A stretch of 63,809 bases of DNA from JAFGHJ01 sp964534175 (lineage in GTDB: Bacteria; Hydrothermota; UBA3072). Each line of letters begins with the position of its first letter. Positions within the stretch are counted from its first letter, which is position 1. Below, one piece after another: positions 8,395 through 17,236 of this stretch. A program made the position numbers and the translations under genes. The notes under the pieces were generated by a model. The model saw nothing but the letters and a program-made list of their open reading frames with translations. It was not told the origin of the DNA and made no database searches. The DNA lies in contig CAZHNS010000010.1 of NCBI GenBank assembly GCA_964534175.1, forward strand, positions 1-63,809. The letters run 5' to 3'.

Positions 8395-9378
8395 ATGTTA
8401 CGTATAAGCCCCGCTCCACATATAACTTCTAAAATCAGCACTAAAAGAATAATGTGGAGTGTGGTAGCCGCTTTAATGCCTTCTTTCATTTATTCGATAC
8501 ATATATTCGGAGAAAGAGCAATACTTCTAACCTTAATTTCTATCCTCTCGGCTGTCGGAAGTGAATTTGTTTTTGAAAAAATAACAAAAAGAGAAATTCG
8601 AATTTCAGACGGCAGCGCTGTTATAACCGGCATACTCCTGGCTTTTAATGTATCCGCGAAATCTCCGTGGTGGATTCCGGTAGTTGGATCTGCTTTCGCT
8701 ATTTTAGTTGTAAAACAGATATTTGGAGGAATCGGTTATAATATTTTTAATCCTGCTCTCGCGGGACGAGCCTTTCTAACAGCCTCCTGGCCGGGCTTAA
8801 TGGCAGGGAATTGGGCTCCTCCTGCTTCGGGAACTTTATCCGGACTACCGACACAGGCTCTTGATGGAATTGCTCAGGCAACTCCTCTAACTCTACTTAA
8901 GGTAAATCCTACTGAATCAATAGCGCAATCATTAAACTCAACCTACATGCTCAAAGCTCTTTTCTTCGGTAAAGTGGGAGGCTGCATAGGGGAAACTTCA
9001 GCACTTCTTCTTTTAATCGGTGCCTTATACCTTTTCATCAAAAAATACGCGGACTGGAAAATATCATTGGGTTATATAGGTTCAGTTTTTATTTTCTCAG
9101 GCATCTTATATTATTTTGGTAAAACACCCGTAGTCCCGCTCTTTCATATATTATCTGGCGGCGTAATGCTTGGAGGACTTTTTATGGCAACAGACATGGT
9201 AACTTCACCGGTAACAGTAAAGGGAAGATGGATATTCGGGATAGCCGGAGGAATAATTTGTGTTCTAATTAGAGTCTGGGGAGGGTATCCTGAGGGTGTT
9301 TCCTATTCGATTTTGATTATGAATATGTTCGTACCGCTTCTTGATAAAATATCCGAGAAAACAATATTCGGGAGGTAA
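8395..9378 (+). CDS. rnfD: Rnf complex subunit D
   Basis: A 327-residue multi-pass membrane protein of the NqrB/RnfD family, with about nine to ten hydrophobic segments. The motif AQATPLTL near residue 161 matches the site where FMN is covalently attached to a threonine. GYNIFNPALAGRAFL and MATDMVTSPVT are family motifs. RnfD is one of the membrane subunits that couple electron flow to Na+ or H+ export. It starts three bases after rnfC and ends two bases before rnfG. Confidence 0.93.
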   Translation: MLRISPAPHITSKISTKRIMWSVVAALMPSFIYSIHIFGERAILLTLISILSAVGSEFVFEKITKREIRISDGSAVITGILLAFNVSAKSPWWIPVVGSAFAILVVKQIFGGIGYNIFNPALAGRAFLTASWPGLMAGNWAPPASGTLSGLPTQALDGIAQATPLTLLKVNPTESIAQSLNSTYMLKALFFGKVGGCIGETSALLLLIGALYLFIKKYADWKISLGYIGSVFIFSGILYYFGKTPVVPLFHILSGGVMLGGLFMATDMVTSPVTVKGRWIFGIAGGIICVLIRVWGGYPEGVSYSILIMNMFVPLLDKISEKTIFGR

Positions 9379-9380
9379 TA

Positions 9381-10322
9381 ATGCTACAAAAAGTAAGAGA
9401 AGTTTCTGTATTGTTTTTAGTCGGCATAACCTCGGCATTTCTTCTTTCATTTGTATACAAACAAACGGCACCTTTAATTTCCAAATATAGAGAAGAATCA
9501 CTAAAGAAATCATTAAACGAAGTATTCGGCGATCCAGAGGCTCGGTTTGAAGAAATAAAAGCTGATACTTTATGGAAAGTCTTTAAAGAAGAAAAGTATA
9601 TAGGTATTGTTTTTAGGTCCGGGAAAAAAGGATATTCCGGCACAATTAGACCAATTGTAGCTGTCGATTCGACGGGTAAGATCATAGGAGTCAAAATACC
9701 AAAAGAGGAACTTTCAGAAACACCGGGGCTTGGAATGAAAATAGCAGAAGAACCCTTTTTAAATCAATTTAACAATCTCTCATCAGATGAAGTCTTCCTT
9801 AAAAAAGATAAACACCAAGGAAAAATTGATGCCGTAACTTCTGCAACTATATCTTCCAGAGCTGCCACAGATGCAGTAAGAGAAGGTTTAAATAAATACA
9901 TAGAAATGCTACCAGGGCGAGCCTGCAAAGAATTTTTAAAAACTTATCTTGATTCTCTGGAAGAATCAACTGATTCGACACTTAAAGAATTAATACCCAA
10001 CAAACTATGGCAAATCTCCAATAACTTCGTATATCTTTTAACTGCAAGGGATTCTTCTTTTGTTTTTCGCATTCTCACTCAAATTGAAAATGAAAAGATT
10101 AAAAACATTTCAATATTAATAGAGAATATAAAAACCGAGAAGGAAGACACTTCCAAAGAGAGCAAAGATCTAAAGGAATATATAGAAAGAAAATTCAAAA
10201 ATGTTTTAATAAAAAACATTGAAAAACTGAAATTTAACAATGGGTTTGAAGAAATTGCAGAAAAAATCCGAAAAGAAATAAAAACCGGATATACGAAATA
10301 TATTAAAGGGAGAGAAAAATAA
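9381..10322 (+). CDS. rnfG: Rnf complex subunit G with a C-terminal extension
   Basis: One N-terminal membrane anchor (residues about 8-28) is followed by an FMN-binding domain. The flavinylation motif DAVTSATIS lies near residue 155; the threonine after SA is the expected FMN attachment site. RnfG passes electrons across the periplasmic side. At 313 residues it is about 100 longer than usual. The extra part, from about residue 195 on, is charged and helix-rich (Lys/Glu), has no motif I recognise, and could be a periplasmic interaction module. The stop overlaps the rnfE start. Confidence 0.9.
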   Translation: MLQKVREVSVLFLVGITSAFLLSFVYKQTAPLISKYREESLKKSLNEVFGDPEARFEEIKADTLWKVFKEEKYIGIVFRSGKKGYSGTIRPIVAVDSTGKIIGVKIPKEELSETPGLGMKIAEEPFLNQFNNLSSDEVFLKKDKHQGKIDAVTSATISSRAATDAVREGLNKYIEMLPGRACKEFLKTYLDSLEESTDSTLKELIPNKLWQISNNFVYLLTARDSSFVFRILTQIENEKIKNISILIENIKTEKEDTSKESKDLKEYIERKFKNVLIKNIEKLKFNNGFEEIAEKIRKEIKTGYTKYIKGREK

Positions 10323-10927
10323 AACGCACTCTTATAGACGGCATAGTTAAAAACAATTTAATACTGGTCCTGGCAATAGGGCTCTGCCCCACCCTAGCCG
10401 TAACCACTTCGGCATACAACGGACTAGGAATGGGGATAGCGGCAACTTTTGTTTTTATACTCTCTAATTTATTTATCTCTTCTTTAAGAAAAATCATACC
10501 AACCAATTTAAGAATTCCCATATTCATCATCATAATCGCATCGTTTGTGACCATAATAGATTATACATTAAAAGCTTATCTCCCACCCCTTTCCGCTCAG
10601 TTGGGAGTATTCGTCCCTTTAATTGTTGTAAACTGCGGTATTCTCGGAAGAGCGGAAGGATTCGCCTTTAAAAATCCCGTACATCTTTCCTTTATGGACG
10701 GACTCGGTGCTGGGATCGGATTCACCCTGGTTCTTTTCATAATGGGAACTATTAGAGAAATCTTAGGACAGGGAATGTGGATGAATATTCCCGGAGTATT
10801 CGACGGTTTTAAAATTCTAGGTGCTTCTTTTGTCGAGTCACCGGTAATACTGCTAATTTTACCTCCGGGCGGTTTTCTTACTATAGCACTGCTTATGGGG
10901 TTGTTTAACCACTGGAGGAAAAAATAA
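10319..10927 (+). CDS. rnfE: Rnf complex subunit E; probable ATA start
   Basis: A 202-residue membrane protein of the RnfE/NqrD family with about six hydrophobic segments and the motif GLCPTLAVTTSA. The first in-frame ATG is at 10430, well inside the protein. The frame stays open upstream and encodes KRTLIDGIVKNNLILVLAIG, exactly the N-terminus expected for RnfE. The only start-like codon at the right place is ATA at 10319, overlapping the rnfG stop as ATAA, with an AAAGGGAG Shine-Dalgarno about seven bases before. RnfE with RnfA forms the symmetric membrane core that holds an Fe-S centre. It shares one base with the rnfA ATG (TAATG). Identity is strong; the ATA start is inference. Confidence 0.88.
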   Translation: MKRTLIDGIVKNNLILVLAIGLCPTLAVTTSAYNGLGMGIAATFVFILSNLFISSLRKIIPTNLRIPIFIIIIASFVTIIDYTLKAYLPPLSAQLGVFVPLIVVNCGILGRAEGFAFKNPVHLSFMDGLGAGIGFTLVLFIMGTIREILGQGMWMNIPGVFDGFKILGASFVESPVILLILPPGGFLTIALLMGLFNHWRKK

Positions 10928-11514
10928 TGGATAACTTATTTTTAATATTCCTGTCAGCTTTTCTGATTAACAACATAGTGTTAATGAAATTCTTAGGATT
11001 ATGTCCTTTCTTTGGCGTGTCGAGACAAATGAAAACAGCCACATCCATGGGAGTAAGTGTTATATTTGTAATGACCCTTGCAACAGTAATAACATGGTTC
11101 CTTTATCAATATATTCTTATGCCGTTAAACCTTATTTATCTTCGAACAGTAGTGTTTATTCTTGTAATCGCTTCTCTCGTACAGTTCTTGGAACTTTTCT
11201 TTAAAAAACAATTACCGGCGCTCTATTCTGCACTCGGAATATTTCTACCTCTTATCACAACTAACTGTGCAATCCTCGGCGTTGCATTTTTAAATATCGA
11301 TAATAATTTTAATCTCATGTCAGGAATCGTTTTCGCCATTAGCAGTGGCTTAGGTTTTCTCCTCGCAATAGTCCTTATCGGTTCAATTCGCGAAAGATTG
11401 GAAAACGCTCCCATACCGGAACCCCTTAAAGGCCTTCCGATTTCTTTCGTAATTGCCGCCCTTATGGGGCTTGCATTTCTAGGTTTTTCAGGCTTTCTGG
11501 GCCTTTCTCTGTGA
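10927..11514 (+). CDS. rnfA: Rnf complex subunit A
   Basis: A 195-residue protein with six hydrophobic segments, the NqrE/RnfA family motifs INNIVLMKFLGLCPFFGVS and LPLITTNCAILGVA, and the two conserved cysteine positions (LCPF, NCAI) that ligate the membrane Fe-S centre shared with RnfE. In the usual order rnfB would come next. Here mfd follows directly with a four-base GTGA overlap, and no rnfB is present. Confidence 0.93.
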   Translation: MDNLFLIFLSAFLINNIVLMKFLGLCPFFGVSRQMKTATSMGVSVIFVMTLATVITWFLYQYILMPLNLIYLRTVVFILVIASLVQFLELFFKKQLPALYSALGIFLPLITTNCAILGVAFLNIDNNFNLMSGIVFAISSGLGFLLAIVLIGSIRERLENAPIPEPLKGLPISFVIAALMGLAFLGFSGFLGLSL

Positions 11515-14444
11515 AGCTCAAACAAGATTTATATGAATTACTAAAAAAAGAAATAAACAAAAAAAGGGTTCTTAATCCTCCTCCCTATCCTGGAGAACTT
11601 CTTTTGGCTTATGGTTTTAAAGATAAAGAACCTCTCGTTCTCTTAACTGAAGAGGACCCCTTAAAAGTCACTCAGGACGCAGAGTTTTTCTTTGACAAAG
11701 TTTTTCTTTTAACAGAAGAGAATTTAAATCGTATAGGAACTGTTGTTGAATCAAAAGATTTTGATGTTTTAATACTCGAGGAAAGAAACCTTAGCCTCAA
11801 AATACCCGAACAAAAAACCATCAACCTCGAAATAGGGGACAATATTTCTTTAGAAAATCTTCTTCTTTCTCTGGAAAAAGGTGGCCTGGTCCGAAGAAAT
11901 CGTGTTTATGAAGAAGGAGAATATGTAAATCGCGGAGGAATAGTCGATGTCTGGACTTTAAACAACAAAAATCCTCTCAGGATCGAGTTAGAAGGGGAAA
12001 CAATAGCATCACTTAGATTTTTTAACCCCAGCGATCAATTATCTATCAAAAGAACCAAAAATGCAGTTTTATTACTTAAAAAAGGGACAGAAAAACCTTT
12101 AGTAGAAATACTGGGAGAATTCTTCAAAATAGGACTAGAAACAAAAGATTTCGAAGCGGACGTAAAGCTAAACTCCACCGGAATTTCTATTCCGTTTACT
12201 CCTGCATTCTCTTTCCATAGAAATCTCGAACATTTCAGAGACGAATTAAAAGCTCTTAAAGATTACCGTATCTTCATTGCCGCAGGTATCCCAGGTGAAA
12301 TACACCGGCTTCGTGATTTATTTGACAGCGAATTTCCGCAAATTGAATATTTAGATGTTTGCTTATCAAAAGGTTTTATCATCGACAAAGCAAAAATTGC
12401 GGTTTTCACTGAATCTGATATTTTCGGAGCGTTGCGGGCCAGACACAAAATAAAAAAAGAAGCAATTCCCGCAGAGACTGAAAGAGATTTTAATCGCGGG
12501 AACTACGTAGTACATGAAGATTTTGGTATAGGCCAATTTGAAGGCCTTCAAATCGTAGATATAGACAGGAGAAAAAGGGAATGCCTGGTTGTAGAATATA
12601 AAAATAGAAGCAGAGTGCTTGTTCCGATAGAAAAATCTAATTTGCTCACTAAATATATATCCGGAGGAGAAAAGGAACCGGTGCTTTCAGACCTTTCAAA
12701 AAACAAATGGGAAACAAAAAAGAAAAAAGTAAAAAAGGAATTAGAAAAGTATGCACAGAGTCTTCTTCTGCTTTACGCAAAAAGACGTGTCTCAAAAGGA
12801 TACTCTTATTCCAAAAACGATTCCTTAATTAGAGAACTCGAACTGGAGTTTCCCTTTCAGGAAACAACAGACCAGGAAGAAGCCATAGAGAAAGTTTATG
12901 ATGATATGGAAAAAGCAAAACCAATGGACAGACTACTTTGCGGTGAAGTAGGTTTTGGTAAAACTGAAGTTGCTCTTCGTACTGCATTTAAGGCTGCAAT
13001 TGAATCCAAACAGTCGGCAATTCTCTCTCCAACAACTCTTCTTGCGGAACAACACTACCGAACTTTCAAAGAAAGGCTCAAAGATTTTCCCGTAAACATT
13101 GAATTGCTTTCTAGATTTACAAAAAAAAGAGAGAAAAAAATACTGGAAAAAATAGAATCCGGTAAATGTGATATAGTTATAGGTACACACATGCTCCTCA
13201 ACAAAAAAATCGATTTCAAGGACCTGGGTGTACTGATAATCGATGAGGAACAACGATTCGGAGTCAAACAGAAAGAAAAAATAAAAGAGTTGCGTACCAA
13301 TGTTGATGTTCTTTCGATGAGTGCAACTCCTATACCCCGGACACTACAGTTTTCACTGCTAGGAATAAGGGACCTTTCCGTCATACAGACTCCACCCCTC
13401 GGAAGAAGAGGGGTAGTAACAAACGTAATTCACTGGGATGAGAAAAAAATAAAAGACGCTATACTAAGAGAAACGGAAAGAGGCGGACAGGTTTTCTTTG
13501 TACACAATAGAGTCTCCAGCATCGAATCAGTTAAAACAAAACTGGGGAAAATCATCCCTGGAATTCGAATTGTCGTAGGCCACGGTCAGCTATCGACAGA
13601 AAAATTAGAAAAGAGAATGACCGACTTTCTAAACCACAAATATGACCTTTTACTTTCAACCGCCATAATAGAATCGGGTCTCGATTTGCCAAATGTAAAT
13701 ACTATAATAATCGACAAAGCCGAAAATTTCGGACTCTCCGATCTACACCAGTTAAGGGGTAGAGTCGGGCGTTCCCTCCGACAGGGCTTCTGCTACCTAA
13801 TTGTATCTAAGGGATTAAAGGGCAAAGCAAAGGAAAGAATATCAACAATTAAAACTTACTCAGAGTTGGGCTCCGGATTTAAAATATCCCTTAAGGATTT
13901 GGAAATAAGAGGAGCCGGTGAAATTTTGGGTAAGGAACAACACGGTCATATAGCAACAATTGGATATAAATTATATCTAAAAATATTAAATGAGGCAATC
14001 AAGAAAGCCAAGGGCGAAGAAATAATAGAAAAACAGGAAGCGGAGGTATCTTTACAGGGTTCTTTCTATATTCCTAAAAATTACATTTCTGAAGAAGAAG
14101 AGAGAATTGAATTATACAGAAAAATTTCATCCGCCGCGACCTTAGGAGAAGTTGAAAGAATAGAAAACGAGATAAAAGATAGATTTGGGGAAATTCCGTT
14201 AAACGTAAAACGGATATTAAAATGGGCAAGGATCAAAATTCTTGCAGAAGCCTCGGAAATAATAAAAATAGACGAAGGAATAAAATATTTCTCCTGTGAA
14301 ACAAAAAAAATTGTAATCAAAGCCCAAATAGAAAAACTTATATCAACCATAGACGGAATCAAATTTTCATACAAGGAGAAAAGCCTGACTATTTTGGTAC
14401 CACGCGATTCTATTTTTAAATTCCTAAAAACCTTTAAAGATTAG
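11511..14444 (+). CDS. mfd: Transcription-repair coupling factor Mfd
   Basis: A 977-residue protein, somewhat shorter than the roughly 1150 of E. coli, mainly in the N-terminal UvrB-homology part. The RNA-polymerase-interacting (CarD-like) domain starts near residue 328 (NYVVHEDFGIGQFEGL). Walker A GEVGFGKTE is near 480 and the DEEQ box (DEEQRFGVKQ) near 577. SATPIPRT, the QLRGRVGR helicase motif VI and the C-terminal TRCF domain follow. Mfd removes RNA polymerase stalled at lesions and recruits UvrA. The GTG start overlaps the rnfA stop. It ends the operon, and a CACAAAG-type repeat begins right at its stop. Confidence 0.93.
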   Translation: MKLKQDLYELLKKEINKKRVLNPPPYPGELLLAYGFKDKEPLVLLTEEDPLKVTQDAEFFFDKVFLLTEENLNRIGTVVESKDFDVLILEERNLSLKIPEQKTINLEIGDNISLENLLLSLEKGGLVRRNRVYEEGEYVNRGGIVDVWTLNNKNPLRIELEGETIASLRFFNPSDQLSIKRTKNAVLLLKKGTEKPLVEILGEFFKIGLETKDFEADVKLNSTGISIPFTPAFSFHRNLEHFRDELKALKDYRIFIAAGIPGEIHRLRDLFDSEFPQIEYLDVCLSKGFIIDKAKIAVFTESDIFGALRARHKIKKEAIPAETERDFNRGNYVVHEDFGIGQFEGLQIVDIDRRKRECLVVEYKNRSRVLVPIEKSNLLTKYISGGEKEPVLSDLSKNKWETKKKKVKKELEKYAQSLLLLYAKRRVSKGYSYSKNDSLIRELELEFPFQETTDQEEAIEKVYDDMEKAKPMDRLLCGEVGFGKTEVALRTAFKAAIESKQSAILSPTTLLAEQHYRTFKERLKDFPVNIELLSRFTKKREKKILEKIESGKCDIVIGTHMLLNKKIDFKDLGVLIIDEEQRFGVKQKEKIKELRTNVDVLSMSATPIPRTLQFSLLGIRDLSVIQTPPLGRRGVVTNVIHWDEKKIKDAILRETERGGQVFFVHNRVSSIESVKTKLGKIIPGIRIVVGHGQLSTEKLEKRMTDFLNHKYDLLLSTAIIESGLDLPNVNTIIIDKAENFGLSDLHQLRGRVGRSLRQGFCYLIVSKGLKGKAKERISTIKTYSELGSGFKISLKDLEIRGAGEILGKEQHGHIATIGYKLYLKILNEAIKKAKGEEIIEKQEAEVSLQGSFYIPKNYISEEEERIELYRKISSAATLGEVERIENEIKDRFGEIPLNVKRILKWARIKILAEASEIIKIDEGIKYFSCETKKIVIKAQIEKLISTIDGIKFSYKEKSLTILVPRDSIFKFLKTFKD

Positions 14445-14501
14445 CCACAAAGACACAAAGAAACAATTTATTTAACCACAAAATACACTAAATACACGAA
14501 A
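14444..14501. repeat. CACAAAGACACAAAG-type intergenic repeat after mfd
   Basis: GCCACAAAGACACAAAG at 14444-14460, then a divergent copy TTAACCACAAAATACACTAAATACACG. The rest of the gap to 14670 is A/C-rich with a weak hairpin (ACAAC...GTTGT, 14506-14522) and holds no gene. Confidence 0.6.
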
Positions 14502-14670
14502 CCCCACAACCTCTTAAGTTGTATTAAAAAACACACTAAAAAAACATTTACCCTAGAGAACACAAAAGAAAAACAAACACACAGAGACTACGGATCTTTT
14601 AACTGATGTTTTTACCCTATCCCAGATCCTCTCAAATTATACTATATTATTACAATTAGCTACCCAACGG

Positions 14671-15057
14671 CTACGGATTGTCTACTATACTCAAGACATA
14701 TGTCTTGGAATTCTCGCCGTTTTCCGAGGTAACTACGATGTTTACGACGAAATCCGGGGGAGACGTATGAACGTGGAGCCCTTCTCCTGATTCGACAGCC
14801 TCTCCATTTACTTGAATCGTTGCAGCACTATTCACGGCGGTCACTGTAAGAGAGAAGCTACGAGGATAAGCATCAAAGGTAACCGAATATTCCGTAACAT
14901 CGGACGAGAATGGAGGAGAAAACTCTGCCTCCTCATCGTTAAACATAACAGTAATCGAACTCAAGGAAGCATTCTCCTCTAAGGATTCTCCTGTATCGAA
15001 AATACTGCATGACATCGATATAAATATTATGAACAAACAAAGACTATGCCATTTCAT
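14671..15057 (-). CDS. Lipoprotein with cadherin-like beta-sandwich domain
   Basis: About 128 residues. An N-terminal lipoprotein signal (hydrophobic LCLFIIFISMSC) is followed by one domain with the pattern ASLSSITVMF, FSPPFSSDVTEYSVTF, ATIQVNG and VTSENGENSKTYVLSI. That is the signature of the cadherin-like beta-sandwich family (PF12733), common in extracellular proteins. The frame could begin at a GTG at 15069, but that codon lies inside the AAGGAGGTG Shine-Dalgarno. The ATG at 15057, 11 bases further on, is preferred. It stands alone; probably a surface or periplasmic lipoprotein. Confidence 0.7.
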   Translation of the reverse strand: MKWHSLCLFIIFISMSCSIFDTGESLEENASLSSITVMFNDEEAEFSPPFSSDVTEYSVTFDAYPRSFSLTVTAVNSAATIQVNGEAVESGEGLHVHTSPPDFVVNIVVTSENGENSKTYVLSIVDNP

Positions 15058-15170
15058 TAAGACCATCACCTCCTTTTTACTTCTTTAGATAAGGGTTTTT
15101 TGATTTAGTTCCCCTAAAATATAAATTTTACTGTAAAGAGTAAAAACTTTATCTTTTCGTTTTACCAACA

Positions 15171-15195
15171 CCTAAAACCCAAGACCTAAGACCTT
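15171..15195. repeat. Short CCTAAAACCCAAGACCTAAGACC-type repeat tract
   Basis: A roughly 8-base periodic tract resembling the tracts at 5409-5438, 17898-17936 and 49871-49907. It is intergenic, just past the 3' end of the minus-strand gene at 15203. Confidence 0.4.
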
Positions 15196-15202
15196 GTCTC
15201 TG

Positions 15203-15760
15203 TCAGTCCCAGGTTACATCGATTTCACTCGTGGAATCACCGTGACATAAAGACTCAACTACATTTAAATTGATGTTCCTGCATCCGCAGATTTCAAGAA
15301 TTTTTTCTATCCAACCTAAAATTCTCATTTCTACTATTATATCCATTTCGGGAAATTCGGTTATTTTTAATATCGTTCTTTTCTCATTTATATAATCTAT
15401 TCTCATAGAACTTGGCCTATAGTAAGTTGAGAAAATCTGCGAAGCGCGTTTTGTTAACGCCTGTGTGGTGGCGACCTTAACATAAGCTCTATAGAATCCT
15501 CCAAGAGCATATTCTGCACTAAAGCGTCCTACTTCCCAAGCGCCCATTATGTCCTTTTTATAGAATAAATCACACATTTTTCTTGTGGGTTCAGTAAATA
15601 TTGTTTTCAAAGGAAACCATGAAGTTATGAGAATTTTACTTTGATATACTTCTTTTGCTTCTTTGGATAGAGAGTCAAGCCATAGATTAAAATTCTTTGT
15701 ACCAAAATTACTTTTTATAAATTTAGGCAGAACAACAACTGCGCTTCCCTTCACTTCCAT
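15203..15760 (-). CDS. DUF2378/V4R-like (heme-NO-binding-like fold) protein
   Basis: A soluble 185-residue protein. Recognisable stretches are a WFPL segment near residue 47, GRFSAEYALGGFYRAY around 79-94, a YYRPSSMRIDY segment, EMRILGWIEKILEICG near 146-161 and a final SEIDVTWD. This order resembles the myxobacterial TIGR02265/DUF2378 proteins and, more distantly, the V4R/heme-NO-binding fold. I see no cysteine cluster or conserved haem-binding histidine, so it may bind a different small ligand. The assignment rests on pattern memory only. A good minus-strand promoter lies directly upstream. Confidence 0.5.
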   Translation of the reverse strand: MEVKGSAVVVLPKFIKSNFGTKNFNLWLDSLSKEAKEVYQSKILITSWFPLKTIFTEPTRKMCDLFYKKDIMGAWEVGRFSAEYALGGFYRAYVKVATTQALTKRASQIFSTYYRPSSMRIDYINEKRTILKITEFPEMDIIVEMRILGWIEKILEICGCRNINLNVVESLCHGDSTSEIDVTWD

Positions 15761-15780
15761 ATATTTTCCTTCATTTATAA

Positions 15781-15808
15781 TAATATAAAGTTTTTTCCGG
15801 ACATGTCA
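15781..15808 (-). promoter_or_regulatory. Promoter for the V4R-like gene
   Basis: On the minus strand, TTGACA (15808-15803) and TATATT (15786-15781) are separated by 16 bases, directly upstream of the start at 15760. Confidence 0.55.
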
Positions 15809-15896
15809 ATGTGTGTTTTGTTGCTACTTTAACCGCTAAACACTTTACTTTAAAAAAATTTATAATAAATTATAAATTAAGACTAAGGAGGATGGT

Positions 15897-16961
15897 ATGA
15901 TGAGATCTTTTAAAACAATTTCCAAACAGAAGGGGCTTAGCCCCGGAACCGTGGTTTACATAGGAGAAGAAAAGACCGCCGAAGTTCGCATAACGGTCAT
16001 CGATTATAATAAAGACGCCTTTCAAAAAAAGGAAGGTGTAAAAGCGGAGGATTGTTTCCCTTTTAAGGATAAAGATTCAATTACCTGGATAAATATTGAT
16101 GGAGTTCATAACACCGGTGTTATTGAAAAAATCGGGGAAATTTTCGATTTACATCCTCTGGTTATGGAAGACATAGGAAATACAACTCAACGTCCGAAAG
16201 TAGAAGATTTTGACAATACTATATTCGTTGTGTTGAAAATGCTTTATTACGATGACAAAAAAGAAGAAACAAAAGTCGAACAAGTAAGTCTGATTCTGGG
16301 TAAAAACTTTGTTATCTCTTTCCAAGAAATGGAAGGGGATGTTTTTGAACAGGTCCGAGAAAGGATAGAAAAAGGCAAGGGACGTATTAGAAGAATGGGA
16401 AGTGATTATCTTCTTTATAGTTTAATAGATGCGGTGGTAGACAATTATTTTTCTGTACTTGAGAAGATCGGAGACAAAATCGAAGAACTAGAGGAAGATA
16501 TAGTCGAGCAATCAGCACCGAAGTCTTTACAAAATATACATAACTCAAAAAAGGAGATGATATTACTCCGCAGGTCTGTATGGCCCCTGAGAGAGGTTGT
16601 CAATTCTCTTGCCAGGGAAAAAACCACTCTTATTTCCGGAAATGTCCTTATATACCTCAGAGATATTTACGACCATACCATCCAAGTAATAGAAACCATA
16701 GAAACTTTCCGCGATATGGTTTCCGGATTACATGATACATACCTTTCAAGCATAAGTAATAAAATGAACGAGGTTATGAAAGTTTTGACTATGTTTGCTT
16801 CGATTTTTATTCCTTTGACTTTTATCGCGGGTATTTACGGTATGAATTTTAGATTTATGCCAGAACTTAATTGGCGCTGGGGTTACTTTACCGTATGGGG
16901 AGCCATTATTATTGTTGGGGTATCAATGGTATTTTATTTTAAACGGAAAAAGTGGTTTTGA
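15897..16961 (+). CDS. corA: CorA-family Mg2+/Co2+ transporter
   Basis: A 354-residue protein with the CorA pattern. A large cytoplasmic N-terminal domain includes WINIDGV, HPLVMEDI, RPKVEDF and the long stalk helix. Two C-terminal membrane helices end in a short basic tail. The first helix carries the selectivity motif YGMNF (IAGIYGMNF), which defines the pore in the pentamer. Start ATG at 15897 follows TAAGGAGGATGGT; a second ATG adjoins it. Monocistronic by spacing, with a hairpin after the stop. Confidence 0.9.
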   Translation: MMRSFKTISKQKGLSPGTVVYIGEEKTAEVRITVIDYNKDAFQKKEGVKAEDCFPFKDKDSITWINIDGVHNTGVIEKIGEIFDLHPLVMEDIGNTTQRPKVEDFDNTIFVVLKMLYYDDKKEETKVEQVSLILGKNFVISFQEMEGDVFEQVRERIEKGKGRIRRMGSDYLLYSLIDAVVDNYFSVLEKIGDKIEELEEDIVEQSAPKSLQNIHNSKKEMILLRRSVWPLREVVNSLAREKTTLISGNVLIYLRDIYDHTIQVIETIETFRDMVSGLHDTYLSSISNKMNEVMKVLTMFASIFIPLTFIAGIYGMNFRFMPELNWRWGYFTVWGAIIIVGVSMVFYFKRKKWF

Positions 16962-16988
16962 TCTCTGACTGCGCTAAACTGTGTTAAT

Positions 16989-17018
16989 AAAAAAAAGGTT
17001 CTTTTCAAGAAAGAACCT
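16989..17018 (-). terminator. Intrinsic terminator (strong on the minus strand)
   Basis: A perfect 9-bp stem AGGTTCTTT/AAAGAACCT (16996-17004 and 17010-17018) with a 5-base loop. On the plus strand an A8 tract precedes it, so on the minus strand the hairpin is followed by T8, the classical arrangement. No minus-strand gene ends here. The hairpin may also stop corA transcription, but without a U-tract in that direction. Confidence 0.6.
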
Positions 17019-17032
17019 CAGTGTATATTATG

Positions 17033-17060
17033 AATATAACAACAAAACAAAAAAAGTCAA
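17033..17060 (-). promoter_or_regulatory. Orphan minus-strand promoter facing the terminator
   Basis: On the minus strand, TTGACT (17060-17055, preceded by CCC) and TATATT (17038-17033) have a 16-base spacer. Transcription would start near 17026 and meet the hairpin-T8 terminator about 10 bases later, giving an RNA of roughly 35-40 bases. Confidence 0.45.
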
Positions 17061-17236
17061 GGGCGAAAAAGAAAAAACTCCGGTTTTTGCTTTAAGTATT
17101 TCACAATCAACGTATTAAGCCTTTATGATTTTAGGAGGTTTTTTGTCTTTTTTAGGCTCAAAACATAAAAATTTTGCTCTTTAAATAGGATTATTTACGG
17201 AACTTTATTAAATTTGGCTAGGTCTTAACTATAAAT

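Noticed and set aside
8395..9378. NqrB rather than RnfD
   Set aside because: The operon includes a typical RnfC with two 4Fe-4S motifs; Nqr has NqrA and NqrF, which are not here.
14444..14501. CACAAAG-type repeats as a CRISPR array
   Set aside because: Units are 8-12 bases, degenerate, without constant spacers; no cas gene is present.
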